Origin: Nocardioides dongkuii
GTDB lineage: Bacteria > Actinomycetota > Actinomycetes > Propionibacteriales > Nocardioidaceae
Direction of reading: 5' to 3'
Length of the DNA stretch: 64,000 nucleotides
Assembly (NCBI RefSeq): GCF_014127485.1
Contig: NZ_CP059903.1
Span: 2,232,001-2,296,000, forward strand
Shown: positions 38,074 through 46,539 of the stretch, piece by piece
Numbering within the stretch: position 1 is the stretch's first letter
How the letters are laid out: each line of letters begins with the position of its first letter
Translations under genes and position numbers: made by a program
The notes under the pieces: model-generated
The model's database searches: none
Told to the model about the DNA's origin: nothing
What the model saw: only the letters and a program-made list of their open reading frames with translations

Positions 38074-38853
38074 ATGGCAGGACGCATCCAGGACCGGGTC
38101 GCGGTCGTCACCGGGGGCTGCTCGGGCATCGGGCTGGCCACGGTCCAGCGGTTCGTCGAGGAGGGCGCCAAGGTCGTCGTCGGCGACATCGACGACGAGC
38201 GCGGCCACCAGCTGGTGGGCCAGCTCGGCGGCACCGACCTGCTCACCTACGTCCACGTCGACGTCACCGACAAGGACCAGGTCGACGCGCTGTTCCGGAC
38301 CGCCAAGGACACCTACGGCTCGGTGGACATCGCGTTCAACAACGCGGGCATCTCACCGCCCGAGGACGCCTCGATCCTGGACACCGACCTCGACGCCTGG
38401 CGCCGGGTGCAGGAGGTCAACCTCACCAGCGTCTACCTGTGCTGCCAGGCCGCGCTCCCCCACATGCTCGAGCAGGGCAAGGGCTCGATCATCAACACCG
38501 CGTCGTTCGTCGCGGTGATGGGAGCGGCCACGTCGCAGATCTCCTACTCCGCCTCCAAGGGCGGCGTGCTGTCGATGACCCGCGAGCTCGGCGTGCAGTT
38601 CGCGCGCCGCGGCGTACGCGTCAACGCGCTCTGCCCCGGACCCGTGAACACCCCGCTCCTGCAGGAGCTGTTCGCCGCGGACGCCGAGCGCGCCGCCCGG
38701 CGGCTCGTGCACGTGCCGATGGGGCGGTTCGGGGAGCCGGAGGAGATGGCGGCGGCGGTGCTGTTCCTCGCCTCCGACGACTCCTCCTTCATGACCGCGA
38801 ACACCTTCCTGGTCGACGGCGGCATCTCCGGCGCCTACGTCACCCCGCTCTGA
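38074..38853 (+). CDS. short-chain dehydrogenase/reductase (probable alcohol dehydrogenase step)
   Basis: A 259-residue classical SDR. NAD site TGGCSGIGLA, NNAGIS, and the catalytic set Ser144, Tyr158 and Lys162 (YSASK) are complete. In this operon it would oxidise the hydroxyl of gamma-glutamylethanolamide to the aldehyde used by the neighbouring dehydrogenase; this is inference from position. CAGGAG precedes the ATG, which I prefer to the upstream frame start at 38053. Its TGA shares a base with the next ATG. Confidence 0.85.
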   Translation: MAGRIQDRVAVVTGGCSGIGLATVQRFVEEGAKVVVGDIDDERGHQLVGQLGGTDLLTYVHVDVTDKDQVDALFRTAKDTYGSVDIAFNNAGISPPEDASILDTDLDAWRRVQEVNLTSVYLCCQAALPHMLEQGKGSIINTASFVAVMGAATSQISYSASKGGVLSMTRELGVQFARRGVRVNALCPGPVNTPLLQELFAADAERAARRLVHVPMGRFGEPEEMAAAVLFLASDDSSFMTANTFLVDGGISGAYVTPL

Positions 38854-39566
38854 TGGTCACCCCCGTCATCGGCCTCACCACCTACCGCGAGGACGCGGCC
38901 TGGGGGGTGTGGCGCCAGCGCGCCGACCTGCTGCCCACGCAGTACGCCGCCGCGGTGGAGGCCACGGGCGGGGTGCCAGTGCTGCTGCCCCCGCAGGCGC
39001 AGGACGGGGCGGCGGAGGCGGTGGTCGGCCGGGTCGACGGGCTGGTCGTGACCGGCGGGGCGGACGTCGACCCGGCGCGGTACGGCGCGGAGCCGCACCC
39101 CCGCACCGCGGGCTGGCGCCCCGACCGCGACGGCTGGGAGGCCGCGCTCCTCGACGCCGCGGAGGCCGCGGGCCTGCCGGTGCTCGGCGTCTGCCGCGGC
39201 ATGCAGCTGATGGCGGTGCACGCCGGCGGCGTCCTGGACCAGCACACGCCGGACGTCGTCGCGCACGAGCAGCACAGCCCGGGCGGCGACGCGTTCGGGA
39301 CGATCGCGGTCGCCACGGAGCCGGGCTCCACGGTCGCCGCGCTGGTCGGCGAGCGGCTCGAGGTCCGCTGCCACCACCACCAGTCGGTGCGCTCACATCC
39401 CGGGTACGTCGCAGCCGCGCGGGCCGAGGATGGCACGCTGGAGGCCATGGAGTCCCCCGGGAACCGGTTCTGCGTCGCCGTCCAGTGGCACCCCGAGACG
39501 GTCGAGGACGTCGGCCTGCTCGCCGGCCTGGTCCGCGCCGCGGCGGCGTACGCCGCGCAGCGGTGA
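38853..39566 (+). CDS. gamma-glutamyl hydrolase, PuuD-like class I glutamine amidotransferase
   Basis: A 237-residue class I amidotransferase. The nucleophile Cys114 is in LGVCRGMQLM, the catalytic His and Glu in VQWHPE near the C-terminus, and TGGADVDPARYG is the family oxyanion region. PuuD relatives release glutamate from gamma-glutamyl-GABA; here gamma-glutamylglycine is the likely substrate, giving glutamate and glycine. Coupled to the SDR (TGATG) and to the next gene (GTGA). Confidence 0.87.
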   Translation: MVTPVIGLTTYREDAAWGVWRQRADLLPTQYAAAVEATGGVPVLLPPQAQDGAAEAVVGRVDGLVVTGGADVDPARYGAEPHPRTAGWRPDRDGWEAALLDAAEAAGLPVLGVCRGMQLMAVHAGGVLDQHTPDVVAHEQHSPGGDAFGTIAVATEPGSTVAALVGERLEVRCHHHQSVRSHPGYVAAARAEDGTLEAMESPGNRFCVAVQWHPETVEDVGLLAGLVRAAAAYAAQR

Positions 39567-40345
39567 GGCCGCGCCCCGAGGTCCTGCTCAGCGCCCACCG
39601 GTGCGGTGCGGGCGGCGACCGGGCCCTGGAGAACACCCGCACCTCGCTCGACCGGGCGCTGGAGACCGGCGTGGAGTACGTCGAGTTCGACGTGCACCGG
39701 TGCGGTGACGGCACCCTGGTGCTCTTCCACGACGACTGGGTCTGGGTCGACGGCGAGAAGCGCTGGGTGCGCGACGTGACCTTCGACCAGCTCGCCGCCG
39801 GAGCGCCGCACTTCCTGCGCTACGAGGAGGTGCTGGTCGCGCTGGCCGGGCGTGCGAAGGCGCACATCGACCTCAAGTTCGCCTCCCCCGGCGGGGAGCA
39901 CGAGATCGCCGCGGTGGAGCGGGCGGTCGAGGTGCTCGGCCCCGAGCAGATCATCGTCACCACCCTCGACGACCGGTCGGTCCGCGCCGTCCGGTTGTGG
40001 TCCGACGAGCGCGGCCTCCCGATCCTGACGGGGCTCTCCCTGGGCCGCCGCGTCCGGGGCCTGCCGGTGCGGACCGCCGTCCGGATCCGGCTCTCCGAGC
40101 TGCTCCCCCGGATGCGCTACCGCGCCTCGCTCGCCAACCTGATGGTCGCCAACCACACGCTCGCCCGGTTCGGGATCGCCCGCTTCGCGCGCCGGCGCGG
40201 GCTGCCGCTGCTGGTGTGGACCATCGACACCGAGAAGTCGATGCGCTACTGGCTCAAGCCCGGGCGCGCCTGGCTGGTGACCACCAACCACCCCGACCGG
40301 GCCCTCGCGATCCGCGAGCGGCGTACTGCCAGACTGCGCGCATGA
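39563..40345 (+). CDS. glycerophosphodiester phosphodiesterase
   Basis: A 260-residue TIM-barrel GDPD protein. SAHRCGAGGDRALENT (catalytic His and Glu-Asn), EFDVHRCGDGTLVLFHDDW (second catalytic His) and AHIDLKF are present. It hydrolyses glycerophosphodiesters to glycerol-3-phosphate and an alcohol. With glycerophosphoethanolamine that alcohol is ethanolamine, so its coupling (GTGA) to the ethanolamine operon may be meaningful. No signal peptide is seen, so it acts inside the cell. Confidence 0.87.
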   Translation: MRPRPEVLLSAHRCGAGGDRALENTRTSLDRALETGVEYVEFDVHRCGDGTLVLFHDDWVWVDGEKRWVRDVTFDQLAAGAPHFLRYEEVLVALAGRAKAHIDLKFASPGGEHEIAAVERAVEVLGPEQIIVTTLDDRSVRAVRLWSDERGLPILTGLSLGRRVRGLPVRTAVRIRLSELLPRMRYRASLANLMVANHTLARFGIARFARRRGLPLLVWTIDTEKSMRYWLKPGRAWLVTTNHPDRALAIRERRTARLRA

Positions 40346-41307
40346 GCGCCCGCGACCCGCAGCCGGCCGTCACCGACGTGCTGGGCGAGCCGTACCTCGC
40401 CGAGACCATCGAGCTGCCCGACGACGACGAGGGACCGGTCGTCGCCACGCTGGTACGCCGCGGCGCCACGCCGACCTCGCGCCGCGCCGTGCTCTACGTG
40501 CACGGCTTCGCCGACTACTTCTTCCAGACCGCGTTCGCCGACTGGTGGGCCGAGCGCGGGTACGACTTCTACGCCCTCGACCTGCGCAAGTACGGCCGCT
40601 CCCTGCGCGAGCACCAGACCGCCAACTACATCACCGACCTCACCGAGTACTTCGCCGAGATCGACGAGGCCTGGCGGCGGATCACCGAGCGCGACGGCCA
40701 CGACCACGTGGTGGTCGCCGCCCACTCCACCGGCGGGCTGACCACCTCGCTGTGGGCCGACGAGCGCCGGCCGGACGCCCTGGCCGGGCTGGTCCTGAAC
40801 TCCCCCTGGTTCGACATGCAGGGCGGGATGCTGCTGCGCACCGTCGGCACCGTCGTCGTCAAGCAGGTCGGCCGCCGCCGGCCGCTGCGGGAGATCCCCC
40901 GCAAGGTCTCCGGCTTCTACGGCCGCAGCCTGCACCGCGACCACGACGGCGAGTGGGACTTCGACCTGACCTGGAAGCCGCTGGAGTCCTTCAGCGTGTA
41001 CGCCGGGTGGCTGCGCGCGATCCGCACCAGCCACACCCGCCTGCACCGCGGCCTCGCCGTGCCGTGCCCGGTGCTGGTGCTGACCTCCGGTGCGTCGGCG
41101 CAGCCGCTGGAGATGGGTCCCGACGTCCACGGCCACGACATCGTCCTCGACGTCGCCCAGATCCGGCGCCGGGCCACCGCCGTCGGCACGCACGTCACCT
41201 ACGTCGCCATCGAGGGGGCGCGCCACGACGTGGTGCTCTCGCTGCCCGAGCCCCGCGCCCGCGCGTACGACGAGCTCGGACGCTGGCACGCGGCGTACGT
41301 GGACTGA
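40342..41307 (+). CDS. alpha/beta hydrolase (serine aminopeptidase S33/lysophospholipase-like)
   Basis: A 321-residue hydrolase. LYVHGFADYFFQ is the oxyanion loop, VVVAAHSTGGL carries the nucleophile Ser129, and IEGARHDVVLS supplies the late catalytic His. The lid-like middle and the start resemble monoglyceride lipase/lysophospholipase types. ATGA overlap with the phosphodiesterase suggests phospholipid turnover: a lysophospholipase feeding the phosphodiesterase would be logical but is inferred. Confidence 0.83.
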   Translation: MSARDPQPAVTDVLGEPYLAETIELPDDDEGPVVATLVRRGATPTSRRAVLYVHGFADYFFQTAFADWWAERGYDFYALDLRKYGRSLREHQTANYITDLTEYFAEIDEAWRRITERDGHDHVVVAAHSTGGLTTSLWADERRPDALAGLVLNSPWFDMQGGMLLRTVGTVVVKQVGRRRPLREIPRKVSGFYGRSLHRDHDGEWDFDLTWKPLESFSVYAGWLRAIRTSHTRLHRGLAVPCPVLVLTSGASAQPLEMGPDVHGHDIVLDVAQIRRRATAVGTHVTYVAIEGARHDVVLSLPEPRARAYDELGRWHAAYVD

Positions 41308-41352
41308 GCCGATCCGCTGCGGAGCGGCGGTCGATTCGCGGAGGATGCTCCC

Positions 41353-42024
41353 GTGCTCCGACGCCTCCTCCTCGCGCCGCTCCTCGCCGGGCTGCTCCTG
41401 CTGCCGACGCCCGCCGCCCACGCCGACACCTGGGAGGGCGCGGACGCCTCCGGTGACGTGCACGCCAGCACCTACCAGCCCGAGCCGCCGCCCTGCGGCA
41501 CCTACACCGACGAGGTCCGCCCCGAGGAGTCGTCGCACGACATCGTCCGGCTGGCGGTGACCCACCGGCGCGCCGCCGTACGTCTCGTCGTCGACTTCCG
41601 GGACCTCTCGCGCCGCGGCCAGCACTCGACCGACCTGTTCCTGCGCACGGCGGCGACCACCTGGGAGCTCGACGTCAGCCGTGACCGGCGCCGCGGCAAG
41701 ACGCGGACGTTTCTGGCGCGAGCCCCGGACTACGAGGCGGCCGCCGAGGACGCCAACGAGTGCGGCATGTACTTCGTCAACTCGGGCGGCCCCGAGTGCC
41801 CGGGACTGGAGGCGCGCGTGCTCCCCCGTCGCGACCGGGTGGTCGCGGTCATCCCCCGCTCCTGCCTGCGGAACCCGCGCTGGGTGCGCGCCGCGGCCAC
41901 GGCGTACGGCGACGGCAGCGGCGACTCGACGCTGCACGACCGGTGGGTGCCCGAGGGCCGCGCGGACAACGACCGGGTGATCGGCCCGATGGGCCCCCGC
42001 GTCCGGCGCGGTGCCGCCTCGTGA
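41353..42024 (+). CDS. secreted protein of unknown function, tandem paralogue A
   Basis: A 223-residue protein. The signal peptide is MLRRLLLAPLLAGLLLLPT with probable cleavage after AHA (about residue 24). The mature part has WEGADASGDVHASTYQPE, paired Cys residues and IPRSCLRNPRWVRAAATAYG. No family is recognised. It is about a third identical by eye to the next protein and was probably duplicated. GGAGGA precedes the GTG. Stop and next ATG overlap (TGATG). Confidence 0.7.
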   Translation: MLRRLLLAPLLAGLLLLPTPAAHADTWEGADASGDVHASTYQPEPPPCGTYTDEVRPEESSHDIVRLAVTHRRAAVRLVVDFRDLSRRGQHSTDLFLRTAATTWELDVSRDRRRGKTRTFLARAPDYEAAAEDANECGMYFVNSGGPECPGLEARVLPRRDRVVAVIPRSCLRNPRWVRAAATAYGDGSGDSTLHDRWVPEGRADNDRVIGPMGPRVRRGAAS

Positions 42025-42650
42025 TGCGCTTCCTGCTTCTCGCGCCGCTGCTCGTGGCCGGCCTGCTCCTGCCCGCGCCCGCCCAGGCCGCGGTGTGGAC
42101 GGGCACCGACGACACCGGCGACGTCGTCGGCACCACCTACGACCCCGAGCCGCTGCCCTGCGGGACGGTGACCCGGCACGACGGCTCGGCACGGACGCAC
42201 GGCGACCTGGTCCGCGTGCGGGTCCGGCACGGACGTGACCGGCTCCGGATCACGACCCGCTATGCCGACCTCCGCCCCGGAAGGGCACTGACCGTGGCCC
42301 ACGAGGTGCGCACTCCCGGCCGCGACTTCGTGGCCGGGGTGATGACGTCACCCGGCAGGCGGCCCAGCACCTGGTGGTACGACGCCGCGGCCGAGTCGAC
42401 CGACTCGTGCGGCATCACCAGCGGCACCATCATCGGCGGCGGCGGCGTGACGTGCCCGAGCCTCCGCGAGGCGGTCTCTCTCCGGCGCGACCGGGTCCGG
42501 CTCACCATCCCCAGGGACTGCCTCGAGGCCCCGCGCTGGGTGCGGGTCGACGCGTTCGCCGGCCACGAGGCCGATGCCGTCTGGTACGGCGACCGCTGGG
42601 GCGAGCCCGGCGGGCGGTGGAGCCCGCGCCTGCGTCCCGGTCGCCCCTGA
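42024..42650 (+). CDS. secreted protein of unknown function, tandem paralogue B
   Basis: A 208-residue protein. The signal peptide is MRFLLLAPLLVAGLLLPAPA with cleavage likely after AQA. The mature part has VWTGTDDTGDVVGTTYDPEP, IPRDCLEAPRWVRVDAFAG and the same Cys spacing as paralogue A. The GTG at 42021 is an equally close start. Function unknown; probably an outside beta-rich domain. Confidence 0.7.
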   Translation: MRFLLLAPLLVAGLLLPAPAQAAVWTGTDDTGDVVGTTYDPEPLPCGTVTRHDGSARTHGDLVRVRVRHGRDRLRITTRYADLRPGRALTVAHEVRTPGRDFVAGVMTSPGRRPSTWWYDAAAESTDSCGITSGTIIGGGGVTCPSLREAVSLRRDRVRLTIPRDCLEAPRWVRVDAFAGHEADAVWYGDRWGEPGGRWSPRLRPGRP

Positions 42651-42677
42651 GCCGCGCGCGTCGGCCGGGTCGGCGGG

Positions 42678-43379
42678 TCAGTCCTGCGTCGCCGCGGACA
42701 CGTCGACGCAGACGACGCCCCGGTTGCCGTCCTGGTCGGCGATCACGGTGAGAGCGGGTGCGTCGCTGTCGTCGACGACGATCCCGCCCGCGGCGACGGC
42801 GGCGGCGATCCGCTGCTCGGCCGCCTCGGGGGCCACGTAGACCTCGAGGTGGAACCGCTGCGCCGAGGCCTCGTCCGCGTCCCCGAACCACAGGTTCGGC
42901 ACGCGGCCCGTGGCGTCCCGGACCTCGTCGCTGGGGCTCCCGCGGCCCTGGGACTCCGCGCTCCCGGTCAGCAGGAGGGCCCACACCGGGGCGATCGTCG
43001 CAGAGCGCGCCGTGTCGAGCCCGAGCTCGATCTCGCTGACCGAGGCCGGGTCGGCGTCGACCGCGTGCTCGGCGGCGATCTTGGTGATCCGGCGCGCGAG
43101 GTCGACGTCCTGCTGGGTCACCCACTCGACGACGTGCTCGGTGCCCTCGTCGTCGCGGTAGACGGCGTCCTCGGTGACCAGCTCGAGGTCGACGTACCCC
43201 GTGCCCATCGACACGCGCGGGTGGTGGCCCAGCGCGTCACCCGCCTCGCCCACCGCGGCGACGAGCCGCGCGCCGGCGCCGAAGTCATCGACCAGGTAGC
43301 GAGCATGAAGTCCCTGGGCCAGCTTGCGCCAGTCGGTCAGGCCGGCCTCGGCGATCCGCTCGCCCCTCAGCATGTCCAT
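42678..43379 (-). CDS. fusion of a pterin-4a-carbinolamine dehydratase-like domain and a VOC domain
   Basis: A 233-residue protein. Residues about 10-110 match pterin-4a-carbinolamine dehydratase (LTDWRKLAQGLHARYLV, ALGHHPRVSMGTGYVDLEL with the HHP motif, TQQDVDLARRI). Residues about 120-233 are a VOC domain (APVWALLLTGSAES ... VIADQDGNRGVVCVDV). The VOC part may use metal-dependent chemistry; the combined function is unknown. No aromatic amino acid hydroxylase is nearby to need pterin recycling. Confidence 0.75.
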   Translation of the reverse strand: MDMLRGERIAEAGLTDWRKLAQGLHARYLVDDFGAGARLVAAVGEAGDALGHHPRVSMGTGYVDLELVTEDAVYRDDEGTEHVVEWVTQQDVDLARRITKIAAEHAVDADPASVSEIELGLDTARSATIAPVWALLLTGSAESQGRGSPSDEVRDATGRVPNLWFGDADEASAQRFHLEVYVAPEAAEQRIAAAVAAGGIVVDDSDAPALTVIADQDGNRGVVCVDVSAATQD

Positions 43380-43390
43380 GCGTCGTGACC

Positions 43391-44080
43391 CTAGCCCCGA
43401 TCCCGCCGCAGCGCCCCGGTCAGAAACGGCTCACCGTCGAAGCGCTCCCGGGTGACGAACTCGCCGACCTCGACGCGCCGGAGCCTGGTCACCTCGCGGA
43501 CCGGCCTCCCGAGCGGGACCACCGCCGCCAGCGCGTAGTGCCCCGGGACGCCGAGCAGCTCCAGCACGGCCGGCTCCTCCGCGACCGCCATCGTCGTGAT
43601 GGTGCCCCCGAAGCCCTCGGCGCGTGCGGCGAGCAGGACGTTCCAGACCAGCGGGTAGACCGAGGCCCCGGAGACCAGGCCGACCCGGTCGAGGTGCTGG
43701 TCGGTCGCCGCGACCAGGTCGAGGTCGACGAGGACCACCAGCACTGCGGCGGCGGTCAGGACCGGCCGGGTGAACGACTCCGGCACCGGCGTCGCCGCGA
43801 TCTCCTCCGGCGTGGGGAGCGGGGGCTCGAGCGGGTTCCACGGGCTCTGGCCGGCGCCGATCTGCGCGACGTACCGCCGCACGGCGGGCTCGTTCAGCTC
43901 GGCGAGCCGGGCCCGGGTGGCGGCGTCGCGCACCACCACGATCCGGGTGCCCTGGCGGTTGCCGCCGCTCGGCGCGAACCGGGCGTGGTCGAGGATCCGG
44001 TGCAGCACCTCGTCGGGCAGCGGGTCGTCGGTGAACTCGCGGACCGCGGGGGTCGTCCGCATCGCGTCGTAGAGGTCCAT
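43391..44080 (-). CDS. nitroreductase family protein
   Basis: A 229-residue FMN-dependent nitroreductase-fold protein. FMN-contact segments are MRTTPAVREFTDDPLP and ARFAPSGGNRQGTRIVV at the N-terminus, GASVYPLVWNVLLAARAEG in the middle and VPLGRPVREVTRLRR near the end. The natural substrate is unknown. It is divergent from the small membrane protein gene over 32 bp. Confidence 0.86.
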   Translation of the reverse strand: MDLYDAMRTTPAVREFTDDPLPDEVLHRILDHARFAPSGGNRQGTRIVVVRDAATRARLAELNEPAVRRYVAQIGAGQSPWNPLEPPLPTPEEIAATPVPESFTRPVLTAAAVLVVLVDLDLVAATDQHLDRVGLVSGASVYPLVWNVLLAARAEGFGGTITTMAVAEEPAVLELLGVPGHYALAAVVPLGRPVREVTRLRRVEVGEFVTRERFDGEPFLTGALRRDRG

Positions 44081-44099
44081 GACAGCGAGACTGTCACGC

Positions 44100-44105
44100 T
44101 AGGGT
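44100..44105 (+). promoter_or_regulatory. TANNNT -10 box for the DUF4267-like gene
   Basis: TAGGGT lies 7 nt before the ATG at 44113 with no Shine-Dalgarno sequence. Confidence 0.45.
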
Positions 44106-44112
44106 CCGGGCC

Positions 44113-44475
44113 ATGAATCCTGTGACCGGACTGTCCCTGGGCCGCATCGCCATCGGGGCCGTCGCCCTCGCCGACCCGCACCGCGCCGGGACGATGTTCC
44201 AGCTCGACCCCCAGCTCAACCCGCAGCTGACGTACGTCACCCGGCTCTTCGGCTCGCGCGAGGTCGTCCTCGGCGCCGCCACCCTGCTGGCGACGGGCAA
44301 GGCCCGGCGCAACCTGGTGCTGCTCGGGATCCTGGTCGACGCCGCGGACGCCGGCACCGGCTACCTCGGCATCCAGGACGGCTCGGTCACCCAGAAGACC
44401 GGCGGCGCCCTCATCGGGCCCGCCGTCGGCGCGATGCTGGCCGGCGTGCTGGGGCTCCGGACGAAGCGGTCCTGA
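44113..44475 (+). CDS. small membrane protein (DUF4267-like)
   Basis: A 120-residue protein. Hydrophobic stretches lie at about 7-21, 51-62, 68-84 and 97-115. TRLFGSREVVLGAATLLA and LVLLGILVDAADAGTGYLGI recall DUF4267-type proteins. The function is unknown. A long inverted repeat follows its stop. Confidence 0.65.
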   Translation: MNPVTGLSLGRIAIGAVALADPHRAGTMFQLDPQLNPQLTYVTRLFGSREVVLGAATLLATGKARRNLVLLGILVDAADAGTGYLGIQDGSVTQKTGGALIGPAVGAMLAGVLGLRTKRS

Positions 44476-44506
44476 CCGACCAGTGGACCTCCCCGCGTGA
44501 CGCCAG

Positions 44507-44575
44507 ACAGGCAATAGGTCGTGTGAGCCGCGTCGAGCGGCGTGCGGGACCGGCGAGATCGGGACTATTGCCTGT
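44507..44575. repeat. 11-bp perfect inverted repeat in a convergent gap
   Basis: ACAGGCAATAG (44507-44517) and CTATTGCCTGT (44565-44575) enclose 47 bases, including a GCCGC-GTCGA-GCGGC hairpin. GACG lies just outside both arms. It may be a bidirectional terminator or a small palindromic mobile repeat. The arms are AT-richer than the surroundings. Confidence 0.6.
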
Positions 44576-44599
44576 TTGACGGTACGCCGCGCGCCCCGG

Positions 44600-45361
44600 T
44601 CAGAGCAGGAAGCCCGCCATCGCGACCAGGCCGACGACCACGATGACGGCCCGGAGCGCGGCGGGGGGCAGCCGGCGCCCGAAAGCGGCGCCGAGCTGCG
44701 CGCCCACCACCGACCCGACGGCGATGAGCAGCACGATCCACCAGTCGACGTCGGCGACGACGACGAAGACCAGCCCCGCGACGCCGTTCACGATCGCCGC
44801 CAGGACGTTCTTGACGGCGTTCAGGCGCTGCAGCGACTCGTCGATGCCGATGCCGAGGACGCCCATCAGGATCACGCCCTGGGCGGCACCGAAGTAGCCG
44901 CCGTACACACCGGTGGCCAGGGTGGCCGGCCAGGTCCACCGCGGGTCGGGTCGTACGCCGGCCGCGGCCCGCCGTCGCGACGCGACCGCCCGCGAGATGC
45001 GCGGCTGGAGGAGCACCATCAGCACGCCGACGCCGATCAGCACCGGCACGACGGTCTCGAAGGCGTCGGCGGGCAGCACCAGCAGCAGCACCGCGCCCAC
45101 CACGCCGCCGATCAAGGACGCGCTCGCCAGCCGGAGCACGCGGGCGCGCTGGCCGACGAGCTCGCGCCGGTAGCCGATCGCGCCCGAGACCGAGCCGGGC
45201 GCCAACCCGATGTTGTTGGAGACGTTGGCCGTCACCGGCGGCACGCCGAAGGCGAGCAGGGTCGGGAACGTGATCAGCGTTCCCGACCCCACGACGGTGT
45301 TGATCCCACCGGCGGCGACGCCGGCGAGCAGGATCGCGGCCGCCTCGAGCAGGGGCGGCAC
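44600..45361 (-). CDS. TauE/SafE family anion exporter
   Basis: A 253-residue membrane protein with about eight hydrophobic segments. GGINTVVGSGTLITFPTLLA opens the first repeat and GGYFGAAQGVILMGVLGI the second, as in sulfite exporter TauE/SafE proteins. It may export sulfite or sulfonates. GTG start 4 bp after the SPFH gene; last gene of a four-gene run. Confidence 0.87.
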   Translation of the reverse strand: MPPLLEAAAILLAGVAAGGINTVVGSGTLITFPTLLAFGVPPVTANVSNNIGLAPGSVSGAIGYRRELVGQRARVLRLASASLIGGVVGAVLLLVLPADAFETVVPVLIGVGVLMVLLQPRISRAVASRRRAAAGVRPDPRWTWPATLATGVYGGYFGAAQGVILMGVLGIGIDESLQRLNAVKNVLAAIVNGVAGLVFVVVADVDWWIVLLIAVGSVVGAQLGAAFGRRLPPAALRAVIVVVGLVAMAGFLL

Positions 45362-45365
45362 CGGG

Positions 45366-46517
45366 TCAGGAGACCGGCGGTGCCGCAGGCGGCTCGGGGT
45401 CGCCCGCCTCGCTCGGCGTCGGTGCGACAGGTGCGGTGGACGCGGCGGACCGCGGGTTGGCCGCGGACGCCGCCTCGGCGATGGCGGCCTCGACCGCGGC
45501 GTTCGCCTTGCTCACCTCGGTGTCGGCGGTGGTCGTGCTCTCCACCAGCGGCTCGGTGTCGCCCATGTCGATCCGCTTGGCCGGACCGTCGACCTCCTTG
45601 GGGATGCCCTGGAGGTTGGTCATCGTCGAGCCGAGGCCCTCGAGCGCCTTGCCGATCTCGCTCGGGACGATCCACACCTTGTTGGCGTCGCCCTCGGCGA
45701 TCTTCGGCATCATCTGGAGGTACTGGTAGGCCAGCAGCGACTGGTCGGGGCGACCGTCGTGGATGGCCTGGAAGACCGTCTGGATGGCCTGGCCCTCACC
45801 CTGGGCCCGCAGGATCGCGGCCTCGCGGTCGGCCTGGGCGCGCAGGATCTGCGACTCGCGGTCACCCTGGGCCGAGAGGATCGCGGACTCCTTCTGACCC
45901 TGCGCCGTGAGGATCGCCGACTGGCGCTGGCCCTCGGCGGTGAGGATCGCGGCGCGCTTGTCGCGGTCCGCGCGCATCTGCTTCTCCATGGTGTCCTTGA
46001 TGGACGGCGGCGGGTCGATGCTCTTGATCTCGACCCGGCCGACCCGGATCCCCCACTTGCCCGTGGCCTCGTCGAGGACGCCGCGCAGGCCGGAGTTGAT
46101 CGTCTCGCGGCTGGTCAGCGTCTGCTCGAGGTCCATGCCACCGACGATGTTGCGCAGCGTGGTCATGGTGATCTGCTCGACGGCCTGGATGTAGTTGGCG
46201 ATCTCGTAGGTCGCCGCGACCGGGTCGATGACCTGGAAGTAGATGACGGTGTCGATCTCGACCGTCAGGTTGTCCTCGGTGATCACCGACGACGGCGGGA
46301 AGCTGACCACCTGCTCGCGCAGGTCGATGAGGTAGCGGACCTTGTCGATGAACGGGATGACGATGTTGAGGCCGGCCGGCAGGGTCTGCTTGTACTTGCC
46401 GAAGCGCTCGACGATGCCGGCCCGCGCCTGCGGCACGATCCGCACGGTCTTGGCCAGGATCGTGACGACGAAGATGAACAGCAGGCCGAGCAGGATCAGG
46501 ACGATGAGTCCACCCAC
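45366..46517 (-). CDS. SPFH/band 7 (paraslipin-like) membrane scaffold protein
   Basis: A 383-residue protein. One N-terminal helix (3-22) is followed by the SPFH domain (about 25-190: GIVERFGKYKQTLPAGLNIV, IDTVIYFQVIDP). A coiled-coil repeat (about 195-250) follows, in which AILTAEGQRQS-type 12-13-residue units recur five times. The tail is Ala/Pro-rich. It organises membrane microdomains with the NfeD partner encoded 22 bp upstream. GTG start with GGAAGGAG before it. Confidence 0.9.
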   Translation of the reverse strand: MGGLIVLILLGLLFIFVVTILAKTVRIVPQARAGIVERFGKYKQTLPAGLNIVIPFIDKVRYLIDLREQVVSFPPSSVITEDNLTVEIDTVIYFQVIDPVAATYEIANYIQAVEQITMTTLRNIVGGMDLEQTLTSRETINSGLRGVLDEATGKWGIRVGRVEIKSIDPPPSIKDTMEKQMRADRDKRAAILTAEGQRQSAILTAQGQKESAILSAQGDRESQILRAQADREAAILRAQGEGQAIQTVFQAIHDGRPDQSLLAYQYLQMMPKIAEGDANKVWIVPSEIGKALEGLGSTMTNLQGIPKEVDGPAKRIDMGDTEPLVESTTTADTEVSKANAAVEAAIAEAASAANPRSAASTAPVAPTPSEAGDPEPPAAPPVS

Positions 46518-46539
46518 AGGGGTGCTCCTTCCAGGGGGG

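Noticed and set aside
41313..41326. CCGCT-GCGG-AGCGG hairpin as a terminator after the alpha/beta hydrolase gene
   Set aside because: A 5-bp stem without a T-run is common by chance in DNA this GC-rich.
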